Shown in pieces: positions 36,385 to 47,394 of a stretch of DNA of 64,000 nt. The position numbers and the translations under genes were made by a program. Position 1 is the stretch's first letter. Each line of letters opens with the position of its first letter. The notes beneath the pieces are model-generated. The model was not told where the DNA came from. It searched no databases and saw only the letters and a program-made list of their open reading frames with translations. This DNA comes from Leptodactylus fallax. Taxonomy: Eukaryota; Chordata; Amphibia; Anura; Leptodactylidae. The DNA lies in the NCBI GenBank assembly GCA_947044405.1, contig CAMRHE010000054.1, positions 3,286,001-3,350,000 on the forward strand, in the 5' to 3' direction.

Positions 36385-36604
36385 GAAGAGGCAGCCTGCT
36401 GCGGCGGGGACAGCGGAGCAGCGCGAGGAGGCCCAGGAAAGGTAAAGCAAGGTAAGTATAACTGTTTGTTATTTTCCCTTACGTCCCCTGGGCCTCCAAT
36501 TATTATACTCTGGGGTCTGAGGGAGTCTGTGGGGCCACTGTGGAGCATTATACAGTACTGGGGGGGGGGGCTTCTGGAGAGCATATTATACTATGTGGGG
36601 CCAG
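36385..36604. mobile_element. Second hAT-like minisatellite element, left piece
   Basis: 36385-36480 matches 22070-22165 (GCAGAGAAGAGG, GGACAGCGGAGCAGCGCGAGG, GGCCCAGGAAAGGTAA), then AATTATTATACTCTGGGGTCTG and minisatellite units. The true 5' end (CAGGGCCGG) is missing. It is cut at 36604 by the Penelope-like element and resumes at 46662. Confidence 0.75.
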
Positions 36605-36720
36605 TAATCAACAAACCTACGAGGAGGCAATGATAACCAAAACAGTGAGATAATATACCTAAGTAAAGTAATAAAGAAATAACCTCACCAATATAACATA
36701 TAAATATTTACAGTCATATG

Positions 36721-38359
36721 AAAAAGTTTGGGCACCCCTATTAATCTTAATCATTTTTAGTTCTAAATATTTGGGTGTTTGCAACAGACATTTCAATTTG
36801 ATATATCTAATAACTGATGGACACAGTAATATTTCAGGATTGAAATGAGGTTTATTGTACTAACAGAAAATGTGCAATATGCATTAAACCAAAATTTGAC
36901 CGGTGCAAAAGTATGGGCACCTCAACAGAAAAGTGACATTAATATTTAGTAGATCCTCCTTTTGCAAAAATAACAGCCTCTAGTCGCTTCCTGTAGCTTT
37001 TAATCAGTTCCTGGATCCTGGATGAAGGTATTTTTGACCATTCCTCTTTAGAAAACAATTCCAGTTCAGTTAAGTTTGATGGTCGCCGAGCATGGACAGC
37101 CCGCTTCAAATTATCCCACAGATGTTCAATGATATTCAGGTCTGGGGACTGGGATGGCCATTCCAGAACATTGTAATTGTTCCTCTGCATGAATGCCTGA
37201 GTAGATTTGGAGCTGTGTTTTGGATCATTGTCTTGCTGAAATATCCATCCCCGGCGTAACTTCAAATTCGTCACTGATTCTTGTACATTATTCTCAAGAA
37301 TCTGCTGATACTGAGTTGAATCCATGCGACCCTCAACTTTAACAAGATTCCCGGTGCCGGCATTGGCCACACAGCCCCAAAGCATGATGGAACCTCCACC
37401 AAATTTTACAGTGGGTAGCAAGTGTTTTTCTTGGAATGCTGTGTTTTTTTGACGCCATGCATAACGCCTTTTTGTATGACCAAACAACTCAATCTTTGTT
37501 TCATCAGTCCACAGGACCTTCTTCCAAAATGAAGCTGGCTTGTCCAAATGTGCTTTTGCATACCTCAGGCGACTCTGTTTGTGGCGTGCTTTCAGAAACG
37601 GCTTCTTTCGCATCTCTCTCCCATACAGCTTCTCCTTGTGCAAAGTGTGCTGTATTGTTGACCGATGCACAGTGACACCATCTGCAGCAAGATGATGCTG
37701 CAGCTCTTTGGAGGTGGTCTGTGGATTGTCCTTGACTGTTCTCACCATTCTTCTTCTCTGCCTTTCTGATATTTTTCTTGGCCTGCCACTTCTGGGCTTA
37801 ACAAGAACTGTCCCTGTGGTCTTCCATTTCCTTACTATGTTCCTCACAGTGGAAACTGACAGGTTAAATCTCTGAGACAACTTTTTGTATCCTTCCCCTG
37901 AACAACTATGTTGAACAATCTTTGTTTTCAGATCATTTGAGAGTTGTTTTGAGGAGCCCATGATGCCACTCTTCAGAGGAGATTCAAATAGGAGAACAAC
38001 TTGCAATTGGCCACCTTAAATACCTTTTCTCATGATTGGATACACCTGGCTATGAAGTTCAAAGCTCAGTGAGGTTACAAAACCAATTTTGTGTTTCAGT
38101 AAGTCAGTATAAAGTAGTTAGGAGTATTCAACTCAATAAAATGATAAGGGTACCCAAATTTTTGCACCGGTCAAATTTTGGTTTAATGCATATTGCACAT
38201 TTTCTGTTAGTACAATAAACCTCATTTCAATCCTGAAATATTACTGTGTCCATCAGTTATTAGATATATCAAATTGAAATGGCTGTTGCAAACACCCAAA
38301 TATTTAGAACTAAAAATGATTAAGATTAATAGGGGTGCCCAAACTTTTTCATATGACTG
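36721..38359 (-). mobile_element. Tc1-like element, family F, complete
   Basis: 1,639 bp. Ends CAGTCATATGAAAAAGTTTG and the inverse, flanked by TA (36719-36720, 38360-38361). The empty site survives at 45832-45846 in the other pseudo-LTR (ATATTTATTAGTATCC), proving the insertion point. Inner repeats ACCGGTGCAAAAGTATGGGC / TTTTTGCACCGGTC mark an IR/DR layout. One intact transposase. Confidence 0.96.
36939..37961 (-). CDS. Tc1-like transposase, intact DD34E
   Basis: 340 residues from Met 37961 (MGSSKQLSNDLKTK); the frame extends 15 codons further upstream (to 38006) but this start fits the family length. Paired-like DNA-binding region at residues 1-110 (EGYKKLSQRFNLSVSTVRNI) with a GRPRK hook at 59-63. 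Catalytic residues D153 (LWTDETKIELFG), D244 ([11 protein letters not shown]) and E279 (SPDLNIIEHLW; the usual Pro before Ile is Ile) have exact DD34E spacing. Glycine box [12 protein letters not shown] at 185-196. It ends GGSTKY. No stop or shift is seen, both inverted repeats are complete and the TA duplication is perfect, so this is the best candidate in the window for a recently mobile copy. Mobility is inference. Confidence 0.94.
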   Translation of the reverse strand: MGSSKQLSNDLKTKIVQHSCSGEGYKKLSQRFNLSVSTVRNIVRKWKTTGTVLVKPRSGRPRKISERQRRRMVRTVKDNPQTTSKELQHHLAADGVTVHRSTIQHTLHKEKLYGREMRKKPFLKARHKQSRLRYAKAHLDKPASFWKKVLWTDETKIELFGHTKRRYAWRQKNTAFQEKHLLPTVKFGGGSIMLWGCVANAGTGNLVKVEGRMDSTQYQQILENNVQESVTNLKLRRGWIFQQDNDPKHSSKSTQAFMQRNNYNVLEWPSQSPDLNIIEHLWDNLKRAVHARRPSNLTELELFSKEEWSKIPSSRIQELIKSYRKRLEAVIFAKGGSTKY

Positions 38360-38720
38360 TATTAGTATCCAATAAAAAACATCAATCAGGACACATAATA
38401 AACAACCAATACATATACAAATACAAATACAAAATGGGGAAAGACTTGTAAGGTCTAATATTAATACCAGTGATCAAACATATAGCATGGTAAGTATGTA
38501 AATGCAAATATACAAAATTGCATAAAAAACCTAATATCAAAATATGAATCTCTTAAAGGTATAAATATATATGACAAGGTGAAACTAATTCTACCTAAGA
38601 ACTTACTATAACCATGAAAAGAGAATCTAAAAGTGATAAATAAAGCCCAAAAATAGCAAGGGCTATAACTGACAGGAAAATATGCAAATGTAAAAGATTA
38701 CTTATCCAGACCATGCAGAT

Positions 38721-38764
38721 GCCCGATGTACGTTTCGCCTATACACAAGGCTTCGTCCAGGGAC
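38721..38764 (-). ncRNA. Hammerhead-like motif in left pseudo-LTR
   Basis: Minus strand: GTCC, CTGGACGA, stem II GCC-loop-GGC, GAAAC, then ATC and GGGC. Stem I can pair GTCC with GGGC. The core reads CTGGACGA instead of CTGANGA, one G too many, in both copies (see 46214-46257). A degraded or variant hammerhead, as reported for Penelope-like elements, is the best explanation. Confidence 0.5.
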
Positions 38765-39540
38765 AAATGAGTTTGATATGCACAGCTATTTAAGTATCAA
38801 AACACCAATAAAAAACAAATAACGCACCTTTAATCCCTAAATAATTAGTTAGATAGGCCTGTTAGCGATGGGGAGTGCCATATTGGAATTAATGTGCATG
38901 CGCGAAGATTTTCTGCAAATACTGCGATATTAGCTAAAGATAACCTATCTGTGCATGCGCAAGACCACAGAAATCTCGCGATAAGACGCTGATATGCTAG
39001 AAAAGTAAGAATGGCGGTCAGAACCAATGAAAATACTACAAAAAGCTAGACAGACGCGCCCATAACTACTATGCTGTAGCGCTTACACATGCCTCTACAT
39101 TAATGACCCATGAAACCATCCACAGATTCACACACAAAAGTAACATGAAATATAAGACCCAGGACAAATACCAAATGTAATACAATATACCAAATATATA
39201 AAAAATTGATCTGCACATATATTAAGTTAAAGAAATTATAATAATAAATCATGTAATACCGTACAAAGGTTGATATTATAAAACCCCTTATAAACATATA
39301 GCACAATAAGTGAAATCATGCATACATAATGAAGTCCAGAAACAATACTGGATAATATACAAATGAATGCAATGTGATGTAAAATACATACAGTATGAAT
39401 GATTATCAATAAAGAAATAAAGAAATATAAAGTTTAATTAAATGAAAAATTGTGAAAAACGCGGTGCACTGTGCAAAGTGCAAGTGAAAAAAAAAATATA
39501 TATATATTTTTTATAATATAATATGTGAATACTACTGCTA

Positions 39541-41062
39541 CAGTGGGGAAAAAAGTATTTAGTCAGCCACCAATTGTGCAAGTTCTCCTGCTTAAAAAGA
39601 TGAGAGAGGCCTGTAATTGACATCATAGGTAGACCTCAACTATGAGAGACAAAATGAGAAAACATATCTAGAAAATCACATTGTATGATTTTTTAAGAAT
39701 TTATTTGCAAATTATGGTGGAAAATAAGTATTTGGTCACCTACAAACAAGCAAGATTTCTGGCTCTCACAGACCTGTAACTTCTTCTTTAAGAGGCTCCT
39801 CTGTCCTCCACTCATTAGCTGTAGTAATGGCACCTGTTTGAAATTGTTATCAGTATAAAAGGCACCTGTCCACAACCTCAAACAGTCACACTCCAAACTC
39901 CACTATGGTGAAGACCAAAGAGCTGTGGAAGGACACCAGAAACAAAATTGTAGACCTGCACCAGGCTGGGAAGACTGAATCTGCAATAGGCAAGCAGCTT
40001 GGTGTGAAGAAATCAACTGTGGGAGCAATAATTAGAAAATGGAAGACATACAAGACCACTGATAATCTCCCTCGATCAGGGGCTCCACGCAAGATCTCAT
40101 CCCGTGGGGTCAAATGATCACAAGAACGGTGAGCAAAAATCCCAGAACCACACAGGGGGACCTAGTGAATGACCTGCAGAAAGCTGGGACTAACGTTACA
40201 AAGCCTACCGTCAGTAACACACTACGCCGTCAGGGACTCAGATCCTGCAATGTCCCCTGCTTAAGCCAGTACATATCAGCTCCCGTCTGAAGTTTGCTAG
40301 AGAGCATTTGGATGTTCCAGAAGAGTATTGGAAGAATGTCATATGGTCAGATGAAACCAAAGTAGAACTGCTTGGTAGAAACACAACTCGTCGTGTTTGG
40401 AGGAGAGTGAATGCTGAGTTGCATCCAAAGAACACCATACCTACTGTGAAGCATGGGGATGGCAACATCATGCTTTGGGGCTGTTTCTCTGTAAAGGGAC
40501 CAGGACGACTGATCCGTGTACACAAAAGAATGAATGGGGCCATGTATCGTGAGATTTTGAGTGCAAACCTCCTTCTATCAGAAAGGGCATTGAAGATGAA
40601 ACGTGGCTGGGTCTTTCAGCATGACAATGATCCCTAGCACACTGCCAGAGCAACAAAGGAGTGGCTTCGTAAGAAGCATTTCAAGGTCCTGGAGTGGCCT
40701 AGCCAGTCTCCAGATCTCAACCCCATAGAAAACCTTTGTAGGGAGTTGAAAGTCCGTGTTGCCCAGCGACAGCCCCAAAACATCACTGCTCTAGAGGAGA
40801 TCTGCATGGAGGAATTGGCCAACATACCAGCAACAGTGTGTGTAAACCTTGTGAACACTTACAGAAAACATTTGACCTCTGTCACTGCCAACAAAGGATA
40901 TATAACAAAGTATTGAGATGAACTTTGTTATTGACCAAATACTTATTTACCACCATAATTTGCAAATAAATTCTTTAAAAATCAGACAATGTGATTTTCT
41001 GGATTTGTTTTCTCATTTTGTGTCTCATAGTTGAGGTCTACCTATAATGTCAATTACAGGCC
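39541..41062 (+). mobile_element. Tc1-like element, family C, 3' truncated
   Basis: Left end identical in type to 27510 (CAGTGGGGAAAAAAGTATTT) after TA 39539-39540. The right repeat stops at CAATTACAGGCCTG, about 60 bp short of the expected end, and adjoins Penelope sequence. Confidence 0.9.
39905..40915 (+). pseudogene. Tc1 transposase pseudogene, family C
   Basis: Same protein as 27724-28746. Frame 39905-40117 covers the first helix-turn-helix. It breaks near 40115 by a frameshift (CAAATGATCACAAGAACGG) and near 40250-40300 by a small deletion. Frame 40308-40637 carries D153-equivalent [10 protein letters not shown] and QHDNDP, then a TAG (CCCTAGCAC) where family members have AAG/CAC. The Glu motif ([11 protein letters not shown]) keeps Pro residues lost in the 28 kb copy. 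Confidence 0.9.
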
Positions 41063-41128
41063 TGTAAAAAGGAACAAAACTGGATAACACATAATGAGGA
41101 ATGAATGAAAAATCAAAAAAATATATAC

Positions 41129-42299
41129 AGTACAGACCAAAAGTTTGGACACACCTTCTCATTCCAAGAGTTTTCTGTATTTTCATGACTATAAAAATTG
41201 TAGATTCACACTGAAGGCATCAAAACTATGAATTAACACATGTGGAATTATATACTTAACACAAAAGTGTGAAACAACTGAAAATATGTCTTATATTCTA
41301 GGTTCTTCAAAGTAGCCACCTTTTGCTTTGATTACTGCTTTGCACACTCTTGGCATTCTCTTGATGAGCTTCAAGAGGTAGTCACCTGAAATGGTTTTCA
41401 CTTCACAGGTGTGCCCTGTCAGGTTTAATAAGTGGGATTTCTTGCCTTATAAATGGGGTTGGGACCATCAGTTGTGTTGTTCAGAAGTCAGGTGGATACA
41501 CAGCTGATAGTCCTACTGAATGGAGTGTTAGAATTTGTATTATGGCAAGAAAAAAGCAGCTAAGTAAAGAAAAACGAGTGGCCATCATTACTTTAAGAAA
41601 TGAAGGTCAGTCAGTCCGAAAAATTGGGAAAACTTTGAAAGTGTCCCCAAGTGCAGTGGCCAAAACCATCAAGCGCTACAAAGAAACTGGCTCACATGAA
41701 GACCGCCCCAGGAAAGGAAGACCAAGAGTCACCTCTGCTGCGGAGGATAAGTTCATCCGAGTCACCAGACTCAGAAATCGCAGGTTAACAGCAGCTCACA
41801 TTAGAGACCAGGTCAATGCCACACAGAGTTCTAGCAGCAGACACATCTCTACAACAACTGTTAAGAGGAGACTGTGTGCAGCATGCCTTCATGGTAAAAT
41901 AGCTGCTAGGAAACCACTGCTAAGGACAGGCAACAAGCAGAAGAGACTTGTTTGGGCTAAAGAACACAAGGAATGGACATTAGACCTGTGGAAATCTGTG
42001 CTTTGGTCTGATGAGTCCAAATTTGAGATCTTTGGTTCCAACCACCGTGTCTTTGTGCGACGCAGAAAAGGTCTGCAAAGTGTGCAAAGCAGTAATCAAA
42101 GCAAAAGGTGGCTACTTTGAAGAACCTAGAATATAAGACATATTTTCAGTTGTTTCACACTTTTTTGTTAAGTATATAATTCCACATGTGTTAATTCATA
42201 GTTTTGATGCCTTCAGTGTGAATCTACAATTTTTATAGTCATGAAAATACAGAAAACTCTTGGAATGAGAAGGTGTGTCCAAACTTTTGGTCTGTACTG
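41129..42299 (+). mobile_element. Internally deleted Tc1-like element, family G
   Basis: 1,171 bp. Ends CAGTACAGACCAAAAGTTTG and its inverse, flanked by TA (41127-41128; 42300-42301). The inverted repeats are long (through TCTAGGTTCTTCAAAGTAGCC and the inverse at 42110-42135). The catalytic half of the transposase gene is deleted. Confidence 0.92.
41542..42120 (+). CDS. Truncated Tc1 transposase (DNA-binding half)
   Basis: 192-residue open frame from ATG 41542 (MARKKQLSKEKR). It retains the paired-like helix-turn-helix (EGQSVRKIGKTLKVSPSAVA), the DRPRKGRPR hook (54-62), the second helix-turn-helix and the first catalytic Asp (LWSDESKFEIFG). After VFVRRRKG it jumps to LQSVQSSNQSKRWLL, which should be near the normal C-terminal coding end. 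D2 and E are deleted, so it cannot catalyse. The clean frame across the deletion means a binding-only protein could be made; whether it is expressed or acts as a repressor is speculation. Confidence 0.8.
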   Translation: MARKKQLSKEKRVAIITLRNEGQSVRKIGKTLKVSPSAVAKTIKRYKETGSHEDRPRKGRPRVTSAAEDKFIRVTRLRNRRLTAAHIRDQVNATQSSSSRHISTTTVKRRLCAACLHGKIAARKPLLRTGNKQKRLVWAKEHKEWTLDLWKSVLWSDESKFEIFGSNHRVFVRRRKGLQSVQSSNQSKRWLL

Positions 42300-42654
42300 T
42301 ATACGAAATAATAAAGATTACATAACAAAAAATGGAAAAAGGAGCCTGGAATAAGATGTCACAAGGCTATATAGTAGTGTAAAATAACAACCCAAAACAA
42401 CCTGCAAGACATAAAAACAACAATGAGAATAAGACAAATATGAAAGACTGCCATGCACAAATTATCATGGAAGACACAAAACACAACAAAAAAACAATAT
42501 AAAAACATAATAAAAAAGAGAAAACCACTGAATTAAGCTGATAATAAAAAAGTAAGAAAGCGTATAACACAAGCAAAAAATTTTAGTGAAGAATTCCCAT
42601 ACAAAATAGATCATATATGAATTTCTATAAAAAATTATTTTATAAAAAAGGAAC

Positions 42655-45600
42655 AAAGCTTACATTGTCATTTAAGCCATTCGGATAGACGGTATTGAGA
42701 GTATAAATCCAACGGCTTTCCAATTGAGCCAGTTTTCCCTTACAATTACCCGCTCTGGGACCTGTAGATACTTGATCAATAGCTCGAACACGAAAGGATG
42801 TTGGATCAGAGTTGTGATGGGTACGAAAATGCTTAGGAATAGTTTTCAATGTAGCAATGTCTTCAGTATCTCGAGCATTAATGATTCCAAGAACATGTTC
42901 ACATACTCAACGTCTAAGCTCACGTGTAGTTAGGCCTATATAGATTAAGTCACAAGAGCTTGTAGCAAAATAAATGACGCCAAAAGATTGACAATGTAGA
43001 TGATGTCGTATTTCAAACTTATGACTATGATCAGAGTTCCAAAACTCTTTATCCGTATTGATATTGCTGCATGCAACACATCGTCCACAAGGTTAACATC
43101 CCAGACAAGGTCCACTCCCATCAATAGATTGTTGTCCAGAGTTTCCCACAAAATGACTGTGAACTAAACGATCTCTTAAATTACTCGACCTCACGTAGGT
43201 GATGGAAGGAGATGACTTCAAATATTGTTTCAACACAGGATCACATAATAATATCCCCCAATACTTACTCAAAACTCACGCATTTTAAAACTTTTCGAAT
43301 CGTAAGTCGTGATGTATCGTACCTGATTCTGAGAACGCATATCAGATATCATATTCCTCTCTTTTCCTTTGAAAAGATTGATAAGGTTGGTCAGACGAGC
43401 ACGTTTATATCCACGATAAATTGACCTTTCGCTATCTCCACATTGGCGAAATCTATTCTCCAGGTCTCGAGCAGATCTTTCAAAACCTTCGTCTGTAGAG
43501 CAAATCCGGCGTGTCCGCAAAAATTGACCAACAGGGATATTCTGTATTAGATGCCGCGGATGTGCTGATTTGCTGTGTAGCAGGGAATTAGTAGAAGTTT
43601 CTTTGCGGAACAGATCCGTATGAATGTATCCATCTTCCCCAACTGTCATCTGTTCATCTAAATAATCAATCGTGGTACAGCTACTCTTCCAGGTAAGTTT
43701 GATATTTTTATTGTTTGAATTCAGATGATTCATAAACTGCTCCAATGCATCAAGCGAACCCTGCCAAATCAACAACACGTCATCAATATAGCGCCACCAA
43801 TATTGAACGTGGTCGATCAAAGGTTCAGTCAAGAAAATTTGCCTCTCCCACAGCCCCAGGAACAAATTTGCATATAAGGGCGCACAAGACGCCCCCATAA
43901 CGGTTCCCTGGAGCTGTAGGAAGATGGTGCCATCGAAAAGAAAAAAATTATGTGTGAGAGCAAATCTAAGGAGAATAACGATAAACTCACCAAGCTCAAA
44001 GTCGATATCCGACATCGCAATAAATGCCTGAACTGCATGTAAACCATCTTCATGCCGTATTGATGTATAAAGGGATTCCACATCACAAGTTACTAAATAC
44101 ATGTACTGTTGTAAATGTATTCCATCAACTTTAGATAAAATATCCATGGTGTCTTTAACAAAAGAAGGGAGAATCTCAACCAGAGGTTTTAGATGGTGAT
44201 CAATAAATCTACAAATAGGATCGCTAAGACTACCCACACCTGACACTATAGGATGTCCAGGAGGGCAACTGGCATTTTTATGAATCTTGGGTAGCATATA
44301 AAATGTTGCACGAGGGAAATTCCGGCAACAAATAGGTAAATTGTTTATGGTTGATGATACCGTTGTCAACTGCTGCCTGTAACAAAAGAAGCAATTCAGA
44401 AGAAAATTTCTGCAAAGGATTGAATGTAAGTTTTTTATAACAAGAAACATTCTTTAGTTGGCGCAATGCTTCTTTCCTATACATTAATTTAGGCCAAATG
44501 ACCACATTGCCCCCTTTGTCAGACTGCTTTATTACCACCTCTGTCATTTTAGACAATTCTCCAATCGCTTTCCTTTGTTCAGATGTACAATTGTCATTTC
44601 TAATGGAGGTAGAGACTTGTTGGATTTCGGCACTTACAAGCTGGACGAACAAATCAACATTATTGACCATAGTTAGGGAGGGAAATTTCTTAGATGTAGG
44701 AATGATGAATCAAGGAAACTTACCTGATATGTTTGTATCTTGTTCATCCAACAAATCCTGTAAAACTTGTACTGCTTCTTGTTCAATAGTGGTGGGAAAA
44801 GAATCAGTCGATATTTCATGATGGAACATTTTCTTAAATATTAATTTTCGTGCAAACAAGTGTAAGTCCTTAGTCGCTATAAAGGGATTAAACCTGGAAG
44901 AAGGTACAAAATTCAAACCTAATTCCAAAACCTCCTGTTGAGTTTTTGTCAAAATAATATCAGAGAGATTGATTATCTGTAAATTATCACTATTCCATAT
45001 CGCATCCGCTTCGGATGAAAAGGGACTTTTTCTCCTTTGTCCTCCATCTTGACCTTCCTGGTTCCGTTTATGTTGGCGAGTATAATGACGTTCACATTTG
45101 AAGGAATTGATGAGGTCACCCCCCAGTAGAGTTAACAGAGGAAATTGATGAAGAACGACTACTGGGAGTTTTCTTAGAGAATTTCCATCTATAGACCCGA
45201 TTATTTTGCACATCCATTAAATCACGCTGATATTTTTTACTTTTTGTCTGTTGTATCTGTTTCTCCCAGGTACATGTCAATTCATCAAACTCTTTCTTAA
45301 CAATGTCAAATTCTGCAACGGAATTTTCCGTATATCAACCGCCAAAATTTCTAAGGACTTAATGTTATGCTCAATAATTAATTGCATAAACTCCTTACTG
45401 CAATTATTACAAATTTTCCCATCTGCTGATAAAATCTACATTGTCGATCCCAAAGGAAGGAAAAACCTGTACTCGAAGTCCACGAGAGATAAGTTGTTTA
45501 CTCAAATAATTAGACAAAGAAGCTTTGTTCCACCATAACTTGATACGCTTATGTGACATTTGTCTCAGCGAATGTCTTAACTCACAAATAGACTTTTAAT

Positions 45601-45690
45601 CAGATGTCTCCAATGATAAACTGGTACCCCCAAAAACAGCATCTAATTGTGATTGTCATGATGCCTGGCGTGCCTCAAAATCCATTATGG
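42655..45690 (-). pseudogene. Penelope RT plus GIY-YIG endonuclease, frameshifted
   Basis: Polyprotein that would cut the target and prime reverse transcription. N-terminal part about 45690-44710 (LRQMSHKRIKLWWN). RT part 44670-43269: SDKGGNVVIW, FYMLPKIHKN, PIVSGVGSLSDPICRFIDHHLKPL, VTCDVESLYTSI, GTVMGASCAPLYANL, box YIDDV at about 43791-43777, and TIDYLD. The C-terminal GIY-YIG-type module reads GVIYFATSSC, DLIYIGLTTRELRR (about 42990-42915) and WIYTLNTVYPNGLN (42700-42660). Shifts occur near 44700, 44300 and 43250-42900. RT plus GIY-YIG order defines the Penelope group, excluding LINE or LTR origin. Confidence 0.9.
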
Positions 45691-45717
45691 TAAATGGTGA
45701 ATATAACTCTGTAAAAA

Positions 45718-46661
45718 TACAGACAATAATCAACAAACCTACAAAGAGGCAAAGATAACCAAAACAGTGAGATAATATACCTAAGTAAAGTAATAAAGAA
45801 ATAACCTCACCAATATAACATATAAATATTTATTAGTATCCAATAAAAAACATCAATCAGGACACATAATTAACAACCAATACATATACAAATACAAAAT
45901 GGGGAAAGACTTGTAAGGTCTAATATTGATACCAGTGATCAAACATATAGCATGGTAAGTATGTAAATGCCAGTATACAAAATTGCATAAAAAACCTAAT
46001 ATCAAATGAGTTTGATATGCACAGCTAATTATCAAAACACCAATAAAAAACAAATAACGTTTATAAGGTTTAATCCCTAAATGATTAGTTAGATAGACCT
46101 GTTATTGGAATTAATGCGCATGCGCGAAGATTTTCTGCAAATACCGCGATATTAGCTAAAGATAACCTATCTGCGCATGCATACTTAAATAGCTGTGCAT
46201 ATCAAACTCATTTGTCCCTGGACGAAGCCTTGTGTATATGCGAAACGCGTGTCGGGCATCTGCATGGTCTGGATAAGTAATCTTTTACATTTGCATATTT
46301 TCCTGTCAGTTATAGCCCTTGCTATTTTTGGGCTTTATTTATCACTTTTAGATTCTCTTTTCATGGTTATAGTAAGTTCTTATGTAGAATTAGTTTCACC
46401 TTGTCATATATATTTATACCTTTAAGAGATTCATATTTTGATGTTAGGTTTTTTATGCAATTTTGTATACTGGCATTTACATACTTACCATGCTATATGT
46501 TTGATCACTGGTATTAATATTAGACCTTACAAGTCTTTCCCCATTTTGTATTTGTATTTGTATATGTATTGGTTGTTAATTATGAGTCCTGATTGATGTT
46601 TTTTATTGGATACTAATAAATATTTATATGTTATACTGGTAAGGTTATTTCTTTATTACTT
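45718..46661. repeat. Penelope pseudo-LTR, right: direct plus inverted copy
   Basis: 45718-46180 repeats the left pseudo-LTR in the same orientation but lacks the part equal to 38540-38765 (where the hammerhead-like motif lies). 46183-46661 is an inverted partial copy that does contain it. The two meet tail to tail at about 46181 near GCGCATGC. Confidence 0.82.
46214..46257 (+). ncRNA. Hammerhead-like motif in inverted pseudo-LTR
   Basis: GTCC, CTGGACGA, GCC-loop-TGC (weaker stem II than the left copy), GAAAC, GCGTGTC, GGGC. Same extra G in the core as 38721-38764. The GTC cleavage triplet is canonical. Confidence 0.5.
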
Positions 46662-46848
46662 TATGTGGGGCCAGTGTAGAGCATTATACTGGGGAGGGCA
46701 CAGTGGAGCATTATACTGAGGGAATCCCTCTGGGAAGAATATTATACTGTGTGGAGGCCATTGTGGAGCATTTTATACTGTGTGGGGCCACTGTGGAGCA
46801 AAATCCTGGGAGGGCACTATGGAGCATTATACTAGGGGGTCCTTCGTG
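46662..46848. mobile_element. Second hAT-like element, middle piece
   Basis: Minisatellite resumes right after the Penelope target duplication (GTAGAGCATTATACTGGGGAGGGC). It ends near GCATTATACTAGGGGG, where a different repeat starts. Confidence 0.75.
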
Positions 46849-47394
46849 CAGCTGCTGAAACAGGGAGCTGGCTGTAACTTCAGCCAGAGCTCCCAGAGAG
46901 AAGGCAAGGAAGCTTTATTATACCGTCCCTGCCTTCCTGATCGCTGTATACACAGTGCTCAATGAGCGCTGTATACACAGCTATGGGTGCCGCAGTTGCC
47001 CTCTGACTCCGCGGTTATATGATCCGCCGGGATCAGAGTTTGTAAGAGCTGCTGGGTCCTACAGGATCCAGATCAGCTCTATAGTAACGTGCAGGAGGCT
47101 GTATTCTTCCTGCAACTGGTGCTAAATGTACCAGCCCCAGTTACAGGGAAAATCAGCCTCCCCCACAAAAAAAAACAGTGATTAGATGTCTCCAAAGGTT
47201 TATTATGATCTTATAGGGACACAATGTAAAAAAAAAAAAAAATAAATAAAATTAAAAGAAAAATAAATAAATAAATAAATAAAATAATTAAAAATATAAA
47301 TAATATAATACATCAAGACACGCCCTTATTACAGGTTCTAGACCCACCCCTGACAACACCATACAAAATAAAAATTACCATAATGGAGAGGAAT
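46849..47394. repeat. AT-tailed interspersed repeat, left part, hit by DIRS
   Basis: GC-rich start (GTATACACAGCTATGGGTGCC, CTGCTGGGTCCTACAGGATCC), then an A-rich part with (AAAT)n at 47230-47310. It is cut at 47394 by DIRS copy 3 and appears to continue at 53507-53816. Resembles 26915-27507 and 29114-29250 in layout. Confidence 0.5.

Larger units (their letters stand above)
36605..39538 (-). repeat. Penelope pseudo-LTR, left, interrupted
   Basis: 36605-36720 and 38362 onward match 45718-46180 (GATAATATACCTAAGTAAAG; TTAGTATCCAATAAAAAACA; GGGGAAAGACTTGTAAGGTC; GCATGCGCGAAGATTTTCTG). The Tc1 at 36721-38359 splits it. From about 39060 to 39538 it continues as AT-rich sequence without a match on the other side. 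Confidence 0.8.
36605..46661 (-). mobile_element. Penelope-like element with three nested Tc1 elements
   Basis: The region is bounded by TATGTGGGGCCAG at 36592-36604 and 46662-46674, a 13-bp target duplication inside minisatellite. It encodes, on the minus strand, an RT followed by a GIY-YIG-type domain. Long pseudo-LTR-like repeats lie at both sides (36605-39430 and 45718-46180, same orientation), plus an inverted partial copy (46183-46661). Subtracting the Tc1 elements at 36721-38359, 39541-41062 and 41129-42299 leaves roughly 5.7 kb. Confidence 0.88.
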
